A stretch of 64,000 nucleotides of DNA, from assembly GCF_009912395.1 (NCBI RefSeq), contig NZ_WNDO01000008.1:1-64000 (forward strand), read 5' to 3'. A model generated the notes under the pieces. The model did not search any database and was not told the DNA's origin. It was given only the letters and a program-made list of their open reading frames with translations. Positions 43,898-53,400 of this stretch are shown here, piece by piece (positions within the stretch are counted from its first letter, which is position 1; each line of letters starts with the position of its first letter). This stretch comes from Luteibacter sp. Its GTDB lineage: Bacteria > Pseudomonadota > Gammaproteobacteria > Xanthomonadales > Rhodanobacteraceae. A program made the position numbers and the translations under genes.

Positions 43898-45090
43898 CCC
43901 CGTTTCCCCTTTGCGCGTCGTGGTTCGAGAAAGTCGTCGACCGGTTGCCACGCGCCGCCGGCGGCATGGCTTTTCAGCATCGCGTCGATCACCAGGCTGT
44001 TGCGGTACCCGTCGGCGAAGGTGGGCAGTGCGGTGGGCCGGGTATCGGGTGTGCCACCTCGTCCGATCCATGCGTAGGCATCGGCGATGAGGTTGCGAAA
44101 GGCGTCCGCCCAGGCTTCCGGATGGCCGGCGGGCAGGTGGGCGTAACCACGCGCGGCGGGATCGAGCAGCGCGGGATCGCGCGTGAGCACCGTGTTCGCT
44201 TTCGCGTGGTGGCCGATCCACAAATCGTTGGGCTGTTCCTGGCGCCATGCCAGGGAGGCGAGTCGCCCGCTGACCTCCAGGCGCAAATCGTTCTTGTGGC
44301 CGGGCAGCACCTGGCCGACGGTGACGCAGCCACGTGCACCGTTGTCGAAGCGCAACAGCACGCTGGCAAGGTCTTCGCTGGTGATCTTCACCTTGCGTCG
44401 CGCGGTCTTGTCGCCGGTACCGGCGAATGCCTTGGCCGAGGCGGCCGGCGCCTCGCGGGTCGGCACCGCCGTGTGCAGGTCGGCCAGCACGGCGACGATG
44501 CGCGCGCCCGTGACGTGTTCGGCCAGGTCGCACCAGTGCGAGCCGATATCGCCCAGCGCGGAGCTGGCACCGCCACGCTTCGGATCGAGTCGCCACGAAT
44601 AGGCGCGCTCGTCGGTGAGCCAGTCCTGGAGGTAGCAGCCGTGTACGAAGACGGTCGGGCCGAGCTTGCCCTTGGCGATCATCGCGCGCGCCTGCTGCAC
44701 GAGCGGGTAGCCGCGGTAATTGAAGGTGACGACGTGCGCGACCCCGGCATCGCGCGCGGCCTCGTACAGTTCGCGCGCTTCCTGCGTGGTGCTGGCCAGC
44801 GGCTTGTCGGAGATGACGTGTTTGCCGGCACGCAGCGCCGCCAAAGACACCTCGCGATGCAAGTGATTGGGCGTGGTGTTGTGCACGACCTGGATGGCCG
44901 GGTCGGCGAGCAGTTCACGGTAGCCGGGATAGGCGTGGGCCACACCCAGCTCGCGCGCTCGCTTGCGGGCGGATTCGAGGCTGGAGCCCGCGATGCCGAC
45001 GACCTCGACATGACCGAGTCGACGTACGGCATCGAGATGGTGGGCAGCGATGAAGCCGGGGCCGACAAGACCCATGCCGAGCTTCTTCAT
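43894..45090 (-). CDS. Gfo/Idh/MocA family NAD(P)-dependent oxidoreductase
   Basis: This 398-residue enzyme has an N-terminal Rossmann fold (GLVGPGFIAAHH at about 7-18) and the conserved lysine of the EKP-type motif in ISDKPLA (about residue 95), followed by a C-terminal alpha/beta substrate domain. Gfo/Idh enzymes reduce or oxidise sugar hydroxyls with NAD(P)(H). As the first gene of the operon it could reduce or re-oxidise the keto sugar after import. A 338-bp divergent region with the LacI gene contains two operator-like palindromes, one 69 bp upstream of this start. Confidence 0.9.
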   Translation of the reverse strand: MKKLGMGLVGPGFIAAHHLDAVRRLGHVEVVGIAGSSLESARKRARELGVAHAYPGYRELLADPAIQVVHNTTPNHLHREVSLAALRAGKHVISDKPLASTTQEARELYEAARDAGVAHVVTFNYRGYPLVQQARAMIAKGKLGPTVFVHGCYLQDWLTDERAYSWRLDPKRGGASSALGDIGSHWCDLAEHVTGARIVAVLADLHTAVPTREAPAASAKAFAGTGDKTARRKVKITSEDLASVLLRFDNGARGCVTVGQVLPGHKNDLRLEVSGRLASLAWRQEQPNDLWIGHHAKANTVLTRDPALLDPAARGYAHLPAGHPEAWADAFRNLIADAYAWIGRGGTPDTRPTALPTFADGYRNSLVIDAMLKSHAAGGAWQPVDDFLEPRRAKGKRG

Positions 45091-45158
45091 CGGATCGTCG
45101 CCGTGGCGCTGGTCGTCGTGGACTGGCGTGCCATCTCCCCTCCGCTATCCCGGACTGA

Positions 45159-45176
45159 AATGTATTCGATTACATT
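45159..45176. promoter_or_regulatory. LacI-type operator candidate 1 (catabolic operon side)
   Basis: aatgtattcgattacatt is an 18-bp palindrome (half-site AATGTAATC, one mismatch per half) with a central CG step, the usual design of LacI-family operators. It sits 69 bp upstream of the first gene of the minus-strand operon. No convincing promoter hexamers were seen here. Confidence 0.75.
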
Positions 45177-45293
45177 TCTCGGGACGCTCGCATTGGCTGT
45201 ATCGGTAGTGTGCGGTTTGCTTCGACACGCCCGAATCCCCATCGATGCGCGTCGCTAAATGTGGCAGTGTATGTAGCAGATGTCGAAACGCGT

Positions 45294-45322
45294 TTGCAAC
45301 GATTTAATGTAATCCATTACAT
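45294..45322 (+). promoter_or_regulatory. Predicted lacI-family gene promoter
   Basis: TTGCAA (45294-45299) and TTACAT (45317-45322) are separated by 17 bp, a good sigma-70 fit, pointing to the LacI gene start at 45429. Operator 2 overlaps the spacer and the whole -10 box, so bound repressor would block its own promoter (autoregulation). Confidence 0.6.
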
Positions 45323-45323
45323 T
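45306..45323. promoter_or_regulatory. LacI-type operator candidate 2 (regulator side)
   Basis: aatgtaatccattacatt is an 18-bp palindrome with perfect 8-bp arms, matching operator 1 in the same half-site AATGTAAT and the same geometry. The centres are 147 bp apart, a spacing that could allow DNA looping by a tetramer. Confidence 0.78.
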
Positions 45324-45428
45324 GCACTGCACAAAAAACGACGGGCCGTTCGAGGCCCTCACGATGATCGCGGATGCCGCCGGCTGGTATCGTCCGCGAC
45401 ACCACGGCGATCACGGAGATAAAAGCGG

Positions 45429-46508
45429 GTGAACGAGGAGGGATCCAGGCGCAAGAAGCGGGACGGTAACGGCGTGCGGGCGAATGCTGCGCCGCAAACC
45501 GGACGCGTCCGTACGGTGAAGGAGATCGCTGCCGCCGCCGAGGTGTCGGTGGCGACCGTGTCGCGTGCGCTGCAACGTCCCGAACTGGTCAGCGAGGGCA
45601 CCCGCCAGCGCATCCAGGAGGTCGTGAAGCGCCTGGGCTACACGCCCAACGCGCTGGCCCGCAACCTGCGTACGTCGCGCACGCGCCTGATCGTGGCCTT
45701 GCTGCCCGACATCGCCAACCCGTTCTTCTCGGAGGTGATCCGCGGCATCGAGCAGGTGGCGCACGAGAATGGCTACTCGGTGTTGCTGGGCGAGACGCAG
45801 AGCAGCCTCGTGCGCGAACAGGCCTATGCCGACATGGTCGCGGCCCGCCAGGCCGACGGCATCATCACCATGGCCCATCGCGTCCCCGCGATCCCCATCG
45901 ACGGCCGTCTGCCCGTGGTCAACGCGTGCGAGTACGTCAAGGACAAGGCGATCTCCAGCGTCTATATCGATAACGTCGCGGCGGCCGGGGCCGCCGTGGA
46001 TTACCTCGTGGCGCTGGGGCACCGGGACATCGCCTTCATCGCGGGCCCGGCGACAAGCCCGATCTGCGTGGATCGCGAGCAGGGCTATCGCCTGGCGCTG
46101 CAGAAGGCGGATATCGCGATGAATCCGGCCCTGACTGTGGTCGGCGACTTCTCGATCGAGGCGGGCGAACGCGCCATCGACCTGCTGTTGTCGCAGGAAC
46201 CGACCTTCAGCGCGGTGTTCTGCTCCAACGACGAGATGGCGATCGGTGCGATGCGCGCGCTGGCCGCGCGAGGCCTGCGCGTTCCCGAGGACGTCTCCGT
46301 GGTCGGCTTCGACGATATCCGCTACTCGCGCTACACCACGCCGGCGCTGACCACCATCGCCCAGCCGAAGAACGCGCTGGGCAGGGAGGCGATGAGCATG
46401 ATGATCGAGCTGCTGAACGACCCCGAAGTGCCCGCACGCAAGCGGGTGCTCTCTGCCGACCTGGTGGTGCGCGGCTCCACCGCGCCGCGGGCCGGCGTTC
46501 GGCGCTGA
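45429..46508 (+). CDS. LacI family transcriptional regulator
   Basis: This 359-residue regulator starts at GTG 45429 with GGAG nearby. The N-terminal helix-turn-helix is TVKEIAAAAEVSVATVSRAL (about residues 28-47) with the hinge helix (NALARNLRTSRT). The rest is a periplasmic-binding-protein-like effector domain (LLPDIANPFFSEVIRGIE; VVGFDDIRYSRYTTPALTTI). It should repress the divergent operon until a sugar-type ligand binds. The operators upstream match it in design and placement. The first 25 residues before the HTH are a basic extension (RRKKRDG). Confidence 0.92.
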   Translation: MNEEGSRRKKRDGNGVRANAAPQTGRVRTVKEIAAAAEVSVATVSRALQRPELVSEGTRQRIQEVVKRLGYTPNALARNLRTSRTRLIVALLPDIANPFFSEVIRGIEQVAHENGYSVLLGETQSSLVREQAYADMVAARQADGIITMAHRVPAIPIDGRLPVVNACEYVKDKAISSVYIDNVAAAGAAVDYLVALGHRDIAFIAGPATSPICVDREQGYRLALQKADIAMNPALTVVGDFSIEAGERAIDLLLSQEPTFSAVFCSNDEMAIGAMRALAARGLRVPEDVSVVGFDDIRYSRYTTPALTTIAQPKNALGREAMSMMIELLNDPEVPARKRVLSADLVVRGSTAPRAGVRR

Positions 46509-46613
46509 CCGGCCGAGGGTTCGGACTCCACAATTCCTTCACATGGCAATTCGGTTAAATTCACGGCTGCCATTTCTGCGTCATTTCCATGGAATCCATC
46601 CCCAGGGCTTGCT

Positions 46614-46660
46614 CCCACGCCGTCCCCTGTGACGCCCTTCGGGCGTCGTTCGCCCGTGGG
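46614..46660 (+). promoter_or_regulatory. Stem-loop in the leader of the CheR gene
   Basis: gacgccc-ttc-gggcgtc (46631-46647) forms a strong 7-bp inner stem, with outer arms cccacg (46614-46619) and cgtggg (46655-46660). The GTG start of CheR is only 18 bp after it and lacks a clear ribosome site, so the structure might regulate translation or terminate upstream transcription. Confidence 0.45.
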
Positions 46661-46677
46661 CCGAGAGCGGCCGTACG

Positions 46678-47511
46678 GTGACCGACGAGTCGACGCATCT
46701 TTTTGACCTGGAACTGAAGCTTCTGCTCGAGGCCGTGTACCTGCGCTACCACTACGACTTCCGGGGGTACGCGATCAGCTCGCTCCGGCGTCGCGTGCGC
46801 CACGCCATGACCCGGTTCGACTGCGCCCGGGTGAGCGACCTGCAACACCGGATCATCCATGAGCCGACGTTCTTCGCCGAGGCCATCCAGTACTTCACCG
46901 TGCAGGTCTCGGAGATGTTCCGCGACCCGGACTATTTCCGCGCCCTGCGGGAAGAGGTGGTGCCGGTGCTGACCACGTACCCGTCGATCAAGATCTGGGT
47001 GGCCGGGTGCAGCAGTGGCGAAGAGGTCTGGTCGCTGGCGATCCTGCTCGCCGAGGAAGGCCTGCTGGAGCGTTCGGTGATCTACGCCACCGACATCAAC
47101 CCGGATGCGCTCGTGAAGGCGGAGCAGGGCACGTACCGCGTGGAGCGGATGGCCCAGTTCAGCCGCAACTACGTGGCGGCCGGCGGGCGCGGCTCGCTGT
47201 CGGATTACTACACCTCGGCCTATGGCAACGCGGTGTTCAACCGCCGGCTGACCCGCCAGGTGGTGTTTGCCGACCACAGCCTCGCCACCGACTCGGTGTT
47301 CTCCGAGGTGCACTTGGTGTCGTGCCGCAACGTGCTCATCTATTTCAACCGCGAGCTCCAGGACCGGGCCGTGGGCCTGTTCTCCGACGCCTTGATCCGC
47401 AAGGGATTCCTGGGGCTCGGCAGCAAGGAGTCCTTGCAGTTCGGCGCGCACGCGTCGATGTTCGACACCTTCGTGCCCGCGCAGCGCATCTACCAGCGTA
47501 AGGCCTCCTGA
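46678..47511 (+). CDS. cheR: CheR-type protein-glutamate methyltransferase
   Basis: This 277-residue CheR starts at GTG 46678. An N-terminal helical domain (FDLELKLLLEAVYLRYHYDFRGY) is followed by the SAM-binding domain with KIWVAGCSSGEEVWSLAI (about 102-119) and the conserved VSCRNVLIYFN. CheR methylates glutamates of chemoreceptors, but here it opens an operon of kinases and receivers with no chemoreceptor, CheA or CheW. That suggests it acts on another signalling protein, such as a kinase in this operon. The next gene overlaps the stop by one base (TGATG). Confidence 0.9.
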   Translation: MTDESTHLFDLELKLLLEAVYLRYHYDFRGYAISSLRRRVRHAMTRFDCARVSDLQHRIIHEPTFFAEAIQYFTVQVSEMFRDPDYFRALREEVVPVLTTYPSIKIWVAGCSSGEEVWSLAILLAEEGLLERSVIYATDINPDALVKAEQGTYRVERMAQFSRNYVAAGGRGSLSDYYTSAYGNAVFNRRLTRQVVFADHSLATDSVFSEVHLVSCRNVLIYFNRELQDRAVGLFSDALIRKGFLGLGSKESLQFGAHASMFDTFVPAQRIYQRKAS

Positions 47512-48095
47512 TGTCGGGCCACGACCTTCCCGCGGCACTGGACGCCATCGTCATCGGCGCCTCGGCGGGAGGCGTGCAGGCGCTGCGGGTGCTGCTCGCC
47601 AGCCTGCCGGTCGGGTTCGCGCCCGCCGTGTTCGTGGTCCAGCACATTCCCCGGGATCGGCCGAGCCTGCTGGTCGAGCTATTCGGCCACGTCTGTGCGT
47701 TGCCGGTGGTGGAGGCCGAGGACAAGCAGCCCATCCAGGGCGGCCGGATCGTGTTCGCGCCGCCGGACTACCATCTGTTGATCGAGGACCGCACGGCCGT
47801 GGCGCTGTCGCTGGACGAAGTGGTGCGATACTCCCGGCCCTCGATCGACGTGCTGTTCGAATCGGCCGCCGCGGCGTTCGACGCGAACCTGCTGGCGATT
47901 CTGCTGACCGGTGCGAACGAGGACGGCGCGGAAGGCGTTGCCGCCGTGCGCCGGGCCGGCGGGAAGGCCTGGGTGCAGTGCCCGAGCGAGGCGGAATCGC
48001 CCACGATGCCCGAATCGGCCCTGGCCCTGGGCGGGGCGGATGCGATATTGCGCCTGGATGCGATGTGCCAACGGCTTCAGGGGAGGCCACAGTGA
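47511..48095 (+). CDS. cheB: CheB-type methylesterase domain protein (no receiver)
   Basis: This 194-residue protein is only the CheB catalytic domain with its Ser-His-Asp triad: S18 (IGASAGG), H45 (VQHIPR) and D138 (TGANEDG). The usual N-terminal receiver that controls CheB is missing. Methylesterase activity removes the methyl groups added by CheR. The pair could thus set the methylation state of an unknown target, with control coming from the receiver domains encoded next. It lies between CheR and a REC-kinase, both with overlapping starts and stops. Confidence 0.88.
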   Translation: MSGHDLPAALDAIVIGASAGGVQALRVLLASLPVGFAPAVFVVQHIPRDRPSLLVELFGHVCALPVVEAEDKQPIQGGRIVFAPPDYHLLIEDRTAVALSLDEVVRYSRPSIDVLFESAAAAFDANLLAILLTGANEDGAEGVAAVRRAGGKAWVQCPSEAESPTMPESALALGGADAILRLDAMCQRLQGRPQ

Positions 48096-49237
48096 GCTTT
48101 ATCATAGGCAGTCCTGCTACCGTTGCCCGGCCCATGCGCACCACCCACATCCTGATCGTCGACGACATCCCCCAGAACCTCACGGCGATGGAGGCGTTGC
48201 TGGCGCAGGACGGGGTGACCCTGCTCACCGCGTCTTCGGGCGCGCAGGCGCTGGAGTTGCTGCTTCAGTACGACGTGGCCCTGGCGCTGCTCGACGTGCA
48301 GATGCCGGAGATGGATGGCTTCACGCTGGCCGAACTGATGCGCGGATCCTCGCGCACGCGGCACGTGCCCATCATGTTCCTGACCGCCTCGCCGGACGAT
48401 CCGGCACGTTCGTTCAAGGGCTACGAGACCGGCGCGGTGGATTTTCTCCATAAGCCCATCGAGCCCCGCGTGATCCTGGGCAAAGTCAGCGTTTTCATCC
48501 AGCTGCATCGGCAGCGCCTGGAACTGGAACGCCGCAACGAGCAACTGGAGCGCGCGCTGGAACTCAACCAGACCATGATGGCCGTGCTGACGCACGACCT
48601 GCGCACGCCGTTGTCCGCAATCACGCTGTGCGCAGACCGGTTGATCGACGAGACGGAGGGCTCGCCGCTGAAGCGCACCGCGTCCTTCGTCCAGACCAGC
48701 GCCGCGCGCATGTCGCGCATGATCGAGCAGATGCTCGATTTCTCGCGTATTCGTTCTGCGACGTTGGTGGTGGACCCGCAGGCCGCCGACCTTGGCGAGG
48801 TTTGCGACGAGGTGGTGGCCGAGACCCGCCGGGCCCATCCGGGCCGGACGATCTCCCTGTCGACGGCGGGCGACCTGCGCGGCAGCTTCGACGTGGTGCG
48901 CATGGGCCAGGTGGTGGGCAACCTGCTGGGCAATGCCGTGCAGCATGGCGAAGGTGCGGAAATCTCGGTCCACGCGGACGGTACGCGCGCCGACGTGCTG
49001 GCGTTCTCGGTGCGCAACGCGGGGCGCATTCCCGATGCATTGCTGCCCCGGTTGTTCGAACCGTTCAAGGGCGCGTTCAACCCCAGCACCGGCCTCGGGC
49101 TGGGTTTGTATATCGTCGACCAGTTCGTGCGCGCCCATGATGGCGGCGTGCATGCGGAGAACAGCGAATCCGGCGTCCGCTTCGAGGTGCAACTGCCTCG
49201 CCGTCGGAAGACAGCCCTCGACCGGGAAGTCTCGTGA
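48092..49237 (+). CDS. Receiver-histidine kinase hybrid (REC-HisKA-HATPase)
   Basis: The GTG at 48092 overlaps the CheB stop and has a near-perfect GGGGAGG ribosome site, so it is preferred over ATG 48134. The 381-residue soluble protein has an N-terminal receiver (residues 15-135; phospho-Asp in LLDVQMPEMDG), a coiled-coil linker (QRLELERRNEQLERALEL) and a HisKA domain (H about 168 in LTHDLRTPLSAI), then HATPase blocks (LLGNAVQHG; VRNAGRIP; STGLGLGLYI). A kinase led by a receiver is activated by phosphorylation from another kinase, likely the large hybrid enzyme of this operon. Confidence 0.88.
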   Translation: MSFIIGSPATVARPMRTTHILIVDDIPQNLTAMEALLAQDGVTLLTASSGAQALELLLQYDVALALLDVQMPEMDGFTLAELMRGSSRTRHVPIMFLTASPDDPARSFKGYETGAVDFLHKPIEPRVILGKVSVFIQLHRQRLELERRNEQLERALELNQTMMAVLTHDLRTPLSAITLCADRLIDETEGSPLKRTASFVQTSAARMSRMIEQMLDFSRIRSATLVVDPQAADLGEVCDEVVAETRRAHPGRTISLSTAGDLRGSFDVVRMGQVVGNLLGNAVQHGEGAEISVHADGTRADVLAFSVRNAGRIPDALLPRLFEPFKGAFNPSTGLGLGLYIVDQFVRAHDGGVHAENSESGVRFEVQLPRRRKTALDREVS

Positions 49238-49665
49238 GCCAGGGAGTGTCGTTGCAGGGGCGGACGATCCTGATCGCCGAGGACGATCCGCTTATCGGCG
49301 TCCTGCTCAAGGAAATGCTGGAAGAGGCCGGTGCGTCGGTGGCCGGGCCGTTTCCTTCCACTGCTGCGGCCCGACAGGCCATGGCGGGCGACATGCGGTT
49401 GGACGCCGCGCTGCTCGACGTGAACCTGGCGGACGGCGACGTCTATCCCTTCGCCGCCGACCTGCAACAGGCCGGTGTTCCCTACGCGCTGTTCTCGGCG
49501 GCAGGACCCGAACACATGCCGCCGGTGCTGAGGCCCCGCATGTTCATCCAGAAGCCGGCCCCGTTCCGCGAGATCCTCGCCGCGTTGAACGAGATGCTGG
49601 ACGCCGTGCCCTGCACGACCTCGTGCCACGAGGTGCCGATGGGCATGGAGCGACGGACATCGTGA
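49234..49665 (+). CDS. Stand-alone receiver protein
   Basis: This 143-residue protein has a single receiver domain (residues 8-125) with acidic residues AEDD, the phospho-acceptor in LLDVNLADG, and the conserved K in FIQKPAP. The last 20 residues extend beyond the domain. It begins at GTG 49234 inside the kinase stop (GTGA), so it is coupled. Lone receivers often act as phosphate shuttles or sinks between kinases. Confidence 0.88.
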   Translation: MSQGVSLQGRTILIAEDDPLIGVLLKEMLEEAGASVAGPFPSTAAARQAMAGDMRLDAALLDVNLADGDVYPFAADLQQAGVPYALFSAAGPEHMPPVLRPRMFIQKPAPFREILAALNEMLDAVPCTTSCHEVPMGMERRTS

Positions 49666-50441
49666 ACACGTTCGGTGGCTTCTTCAACGGCGACGTTACG
49701 GGCACGACGCCCACGCGCTATCCCCGCATCGTCGGCTTCGAGGTGCCCCCGCTCAAGACCAAGGTCGACGTGATCCGCGACGCGCCGATCGTCGCATTGC
49801 TCGACGAGGCGCCTTCGATCGATTGGATCCACGCCTTCAACCTCCAGGTCGCAGGGTTGAAGGGCGAGCTTGGTCTGGCCGAGGTGTCGATCGAAGGGCA
49901 TCGCATCTTTTTCTTCGGCTCCACCGCGAACGGACGCCGCCTGGCGGAGGCGGTGCGCACGCTCGTGGCCCAGGTGTCCCAGCTCATCATGGACAGCCGC
50001 CTGGACAGTCGTGCCGCAAGCCCCCGCGGCGATATGCCCCCTGTACGCCACGACGCGGCGCCTGCCGCCTCGCTGGGCACCGTGCTCGTGGTGGAGGACG
50101 ACGAGATCCTTCGTACTCTCGCGTGCGAAGCTTTGAACGGCGCGGGCTGGCGCACCCGGGAAGCCGCGGACGCGAACGCCGCGCTGGCGCTGCTCGCGAC
50201 GGAAGCGGTGGACGCGGTGTTCACCGACGTGGACATGCCCGGCGGCATGGACGGCCTGGCGCTTGCCGACGACATCTTCCATCGCTGGCCCTCAATCGGG
50301 CTCGTGGTGACCTCGGGCCGTTACTCGGTCGATGCCAGTCGCGTGCCGCGTGGTGGTGTCTTCCTCTCCAAACCGTATCAACGTCGACAACTGCTCGCTG
50401 TCGTCGATCTCGTCACCCATGCGGATTCATCCCGTTCCTGA
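49662..50441 (+). CDS. Unknown N-terminal domain fused to a receiver
   Basis: The GTG at 49662 overlaps the previous stop (GTGA). The 259-residue protein begins with a domain of about 125 residues that I do not recognise (NTFGGFFNGDVTGTTP; VDVIRDAPIVALLDE; GHRIFFFGSTANGRR), followed by a flexible Pro/Ala linker (about 127-140) and a receiver (145-255) with EDDE, FTDVDMPGGMDG and K in FLSKPYQ. The unknown part is probably mixed alpha/beta and soluble. In this operon it may be the output that connects phosphorylation to CheR/CheB. Confidence 0.75.
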   Translation: MNTFGGFFNGDVTGTTPTRYPRIVGFEVPPLKTKVDVIRDAPIVALLDEAPSIDWIHAFNLQVAGLKGELGLAEVSIEGHRIFFFGSTANGRRLAEAVRTLVAQVSQLIMDSRLDSRAASPRGDMPPVRHDAAPAASLGTVLVVEDDEILRTLACEALNGAGWRTREAADANAALALLATEAVDAVFTDVDMPGGMDGLALADDIFHRWPSIGLVVTSGRYSVDASRVPRGGVFLSKPYQRRQLLAVVDLVTHADSSRS

Positions 50442-50465
50442 TCGCTTTACCGACCCTGGCCTCCC

Positions 50466-53400
50466 ATGACCTCCAACCCGAAGCCCCGCCCGCCACGCCG
50501 CACCCGTGCCGATCTGCGCACCCTGGTCGCGCTGGGCATCGTCATCGTGTTCTTCATTTGCAGCGGCTTGCTGGCCGCCGCGAATATCCGGACCATCCGT
50601 GACGACAACAGCCTGGTCATCCGCTCGCAGGAGACGGTAGGCGCGCTGGGCGACATCCTGTCGAGCGTGCAGGACGCGGAAACCGGGCAGCGCGGCTTCC
50701 TGCTGACCGGCAATGATCGCTATCTGGAGCCTTACCGCAACGCGCTGGGCATCATTCCCGCACGATTGGATGCCATCGGAAGCGCGGTGGCCGGCGACGC
50801 GGCGCAGTCGATGCGCCTGCGCGAGATGCGCGCGCGCATCCAGGACAAGCTGGAAGAGCTGCGCGAAACGATCGAGCTTCGGCGCAGCCGCGGGTTGGAC
50901 GCGGCGCTGGGCATCGTGAACTCGGATCGCGGCAAGGCGGCCATGGACGATATCCGTGCCCGCCTGACGTCGATGCGCGCTGCCGAGTACGACCAGCGCG
51001 CGAAGCGCCTGGCGGAAATGGAGACCGCGTACAGCACGGCCTGGACCTCGGGTGGTGCGAGCGCGTTGCTGGGTATCGGCCTGACGTTCTTCGTCGGCGT
51101 CATGATCCGGCGCAACTCGGCGGCCCGTGAACGTGACGCCTGGCTTCAGGCCGGGCGTCTTGAACTCGGCGCCGCGATGGCCGGCGACAAGGACATGGGT
51201 GAGCTGTCGGGACTCATCCTGTCGTTCCTCGCACGCTTCCTGCGCGCCGAGGCGGGTGTGCTGTTCACGCCGACCACGACAGGATTCGATCGCTCGGGTG
51301 CCGTCGGTGTCGCACCGGACGATGCCGACGGCGAAAGTCGTCCGCAGGGCAGCCTGCTGAGCCGCGCGGTCGAGGAGCGACGCGTGGTGGTGGTCTCCGA
51401 TGTGCCCGAGACGTATTTCCAGGTGGGTTCGGGGCTGGGCAAGGCACCGCCGCGCCACCTCGTGATCGCTCCGGCGGTCAGCGACGGCCAGGTGCAGGGC
51501 GTGCTGGAGCTGGGATTCTTCCATGCGGTCGATGCCGAAGTCGTCGAACTGCTGGAACAGGCCTCGCCAGCCATCGCCATCGCCCTGCGCTCGGCGGCCT
51601 ATCGCGCCGAGCTGTCGCGCCTGCTGGAAGAAACCCTTCGTCAATCCGAGACGCTGCAAACGCAAGGCGAGGAGCTGCGCGTCTCGAACGAGGAACTGGA
51701 AGAACAGAGCAGGGCGCTGCGCGAATCGCAGCAGGAGCTGGAATCGCAACAGGCCGAACTCGAACAGACCAACGCCCACTTGGCGGGTCAATCGCAGCAG
51801 CTCGAAGCGCAGCGCGACGAACTGGCCCTGGCGAACGAGGCCATCGAGGCGAAGGCACGCGAGGTGCAGCGCTCCAGCCAGTACAAGTCCGAGTTCCTGG
51901 CCAACATGAGCCACGAGCTGCGTACGCCGCTGAATTCGGCGCTCATCCTTTCCAAGCTGCTTGCGGACAACACGCCCGGCAACCTGACGGACGAGCAGGT
52001 GAAGTTCGCCCGCACGATCCACACCTCGGGCAACGACCTGCTGACACTCATCAACGACATCCTCGACCTGTCCAAGATCGAGGCCGGCCATATCGAGGTG
52101 CGTGGCGAGCCGTTCGAAACGAAGGGCCTGCTCGACGACCTGTCCGCCCTGTTCGCGCCGGTCGCCAACGAAAAGGGCCTGGCGCTGAACATCGCTCCCT
52201 CGTCGGATTGCCCGGCCTTCCTGGAAAGTGATCGCCTGCGCATCGAGCAGGTGCTCAAGAACCTGTTGTCCAACGCGCTGAAGTTCACCGAGGCCGGCAG
52301 CGTGACGCTCGCCGCACGCGCCGGCGAACGCGGCACCGTGGTCTTCTCGGTCACCGACACGGGCATCGGCATCGCGACGGAGCAGCAGTCGCGCATCTTC
52401 GACGCCTTCCAGCAGGCGGATGGCTCGATCAGTCGTCGCTACGGCGGCACGGGCCTCGGCCTGTCCATCTCGCTGGAGCTGGCGCGTCTGCTCGGCGGCG
52501 ATATCTCGGTCGCCAGCGACCCGGGCCACGGCAGTACGTTCTCCCTCGAGGTGCCCGTGCGCCTCGTGCCGGGTGTGCCGGTGGTCGCGAAGGCGCCTGC
52601 GCCAGCGGTGCGTCCAATGTCGCGCCCGATCGCTGCGCCGATGCCGGTCCTGCCGGTGCCGGCCGCGCCCGTCCTGCCGGCGGCCGCGCCGGGCGATACG
52701 CGACACCTCATCCTTGTCATCGAGGACGACCGTACGTTCGCGGAGATCGTGAGTAACCTTGCGGTCGAGATGGGTTTCCGCACGGTCACGGTCTCGACCG
52801 GTGCCGAAGCCCTCGCCGCGGCCCGTGAGCACCTGCCGCATGCCATCGTGCTGGACATCGGCCTGCCGGACCAATCCGGTCTTTCCGTGCTCGATATCCT
52901 CAAGCACGACGTGCGTACCCGTCATATCCCGATCCACGTCGTGTCGGGCGAGGATCATGCGCGCACGGCGCTGTCGCTCGGCGCCGTCGGCTACCTCGTG
53001 AAGCCGACCACGCGCGAGGAACTGGCCCGCGTGCTCGACTCGCTGGAAGCACGGCTTTCCCAGACCCCACGTCGCGTGCTGGTGGTGGAGGACGACGCGG
53101 TGCAGCTCGACGCGATCCGTCACCTGCTGGCCTCGGCGGACGTCGAGACGGTGGGTGCGGCGACGGCGGCCGACTGCCTGTCGTTGCTGCAGCACCAGAC
53201 CTTCGACTGCATGGTGCTCGACCTCTCGCTGCCGGATACCTCCGGTTTCGCGTTGCTCGAAACCTTGAGCAACCAGGAGACGTATGCGTTCCCGCCGGCC
53301 ATCGTCTACACCGGTCGCGTGCTGTCCACCGCCGAGGAGGAGCGCCTGAGGCGCTATTCCAGCTCCATCATCATCAAGGGCGCGCGTTCGCCCGAGCGCC

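Noticed and set aside
42545-44077. A 510-codon plus-strand open frame over the MFS gene
   Set aside because: Its translation is dominated by His, Glu, Gln and Asp and is antisense to a clear membrane transporter, so it is an artefact of base composition.
45210-45422. A 70-codon ORF in the LacI divergent region
   Set aside because: It runs straight through an operator and the predicted lacI promoter and has an arginine-rich random composition.
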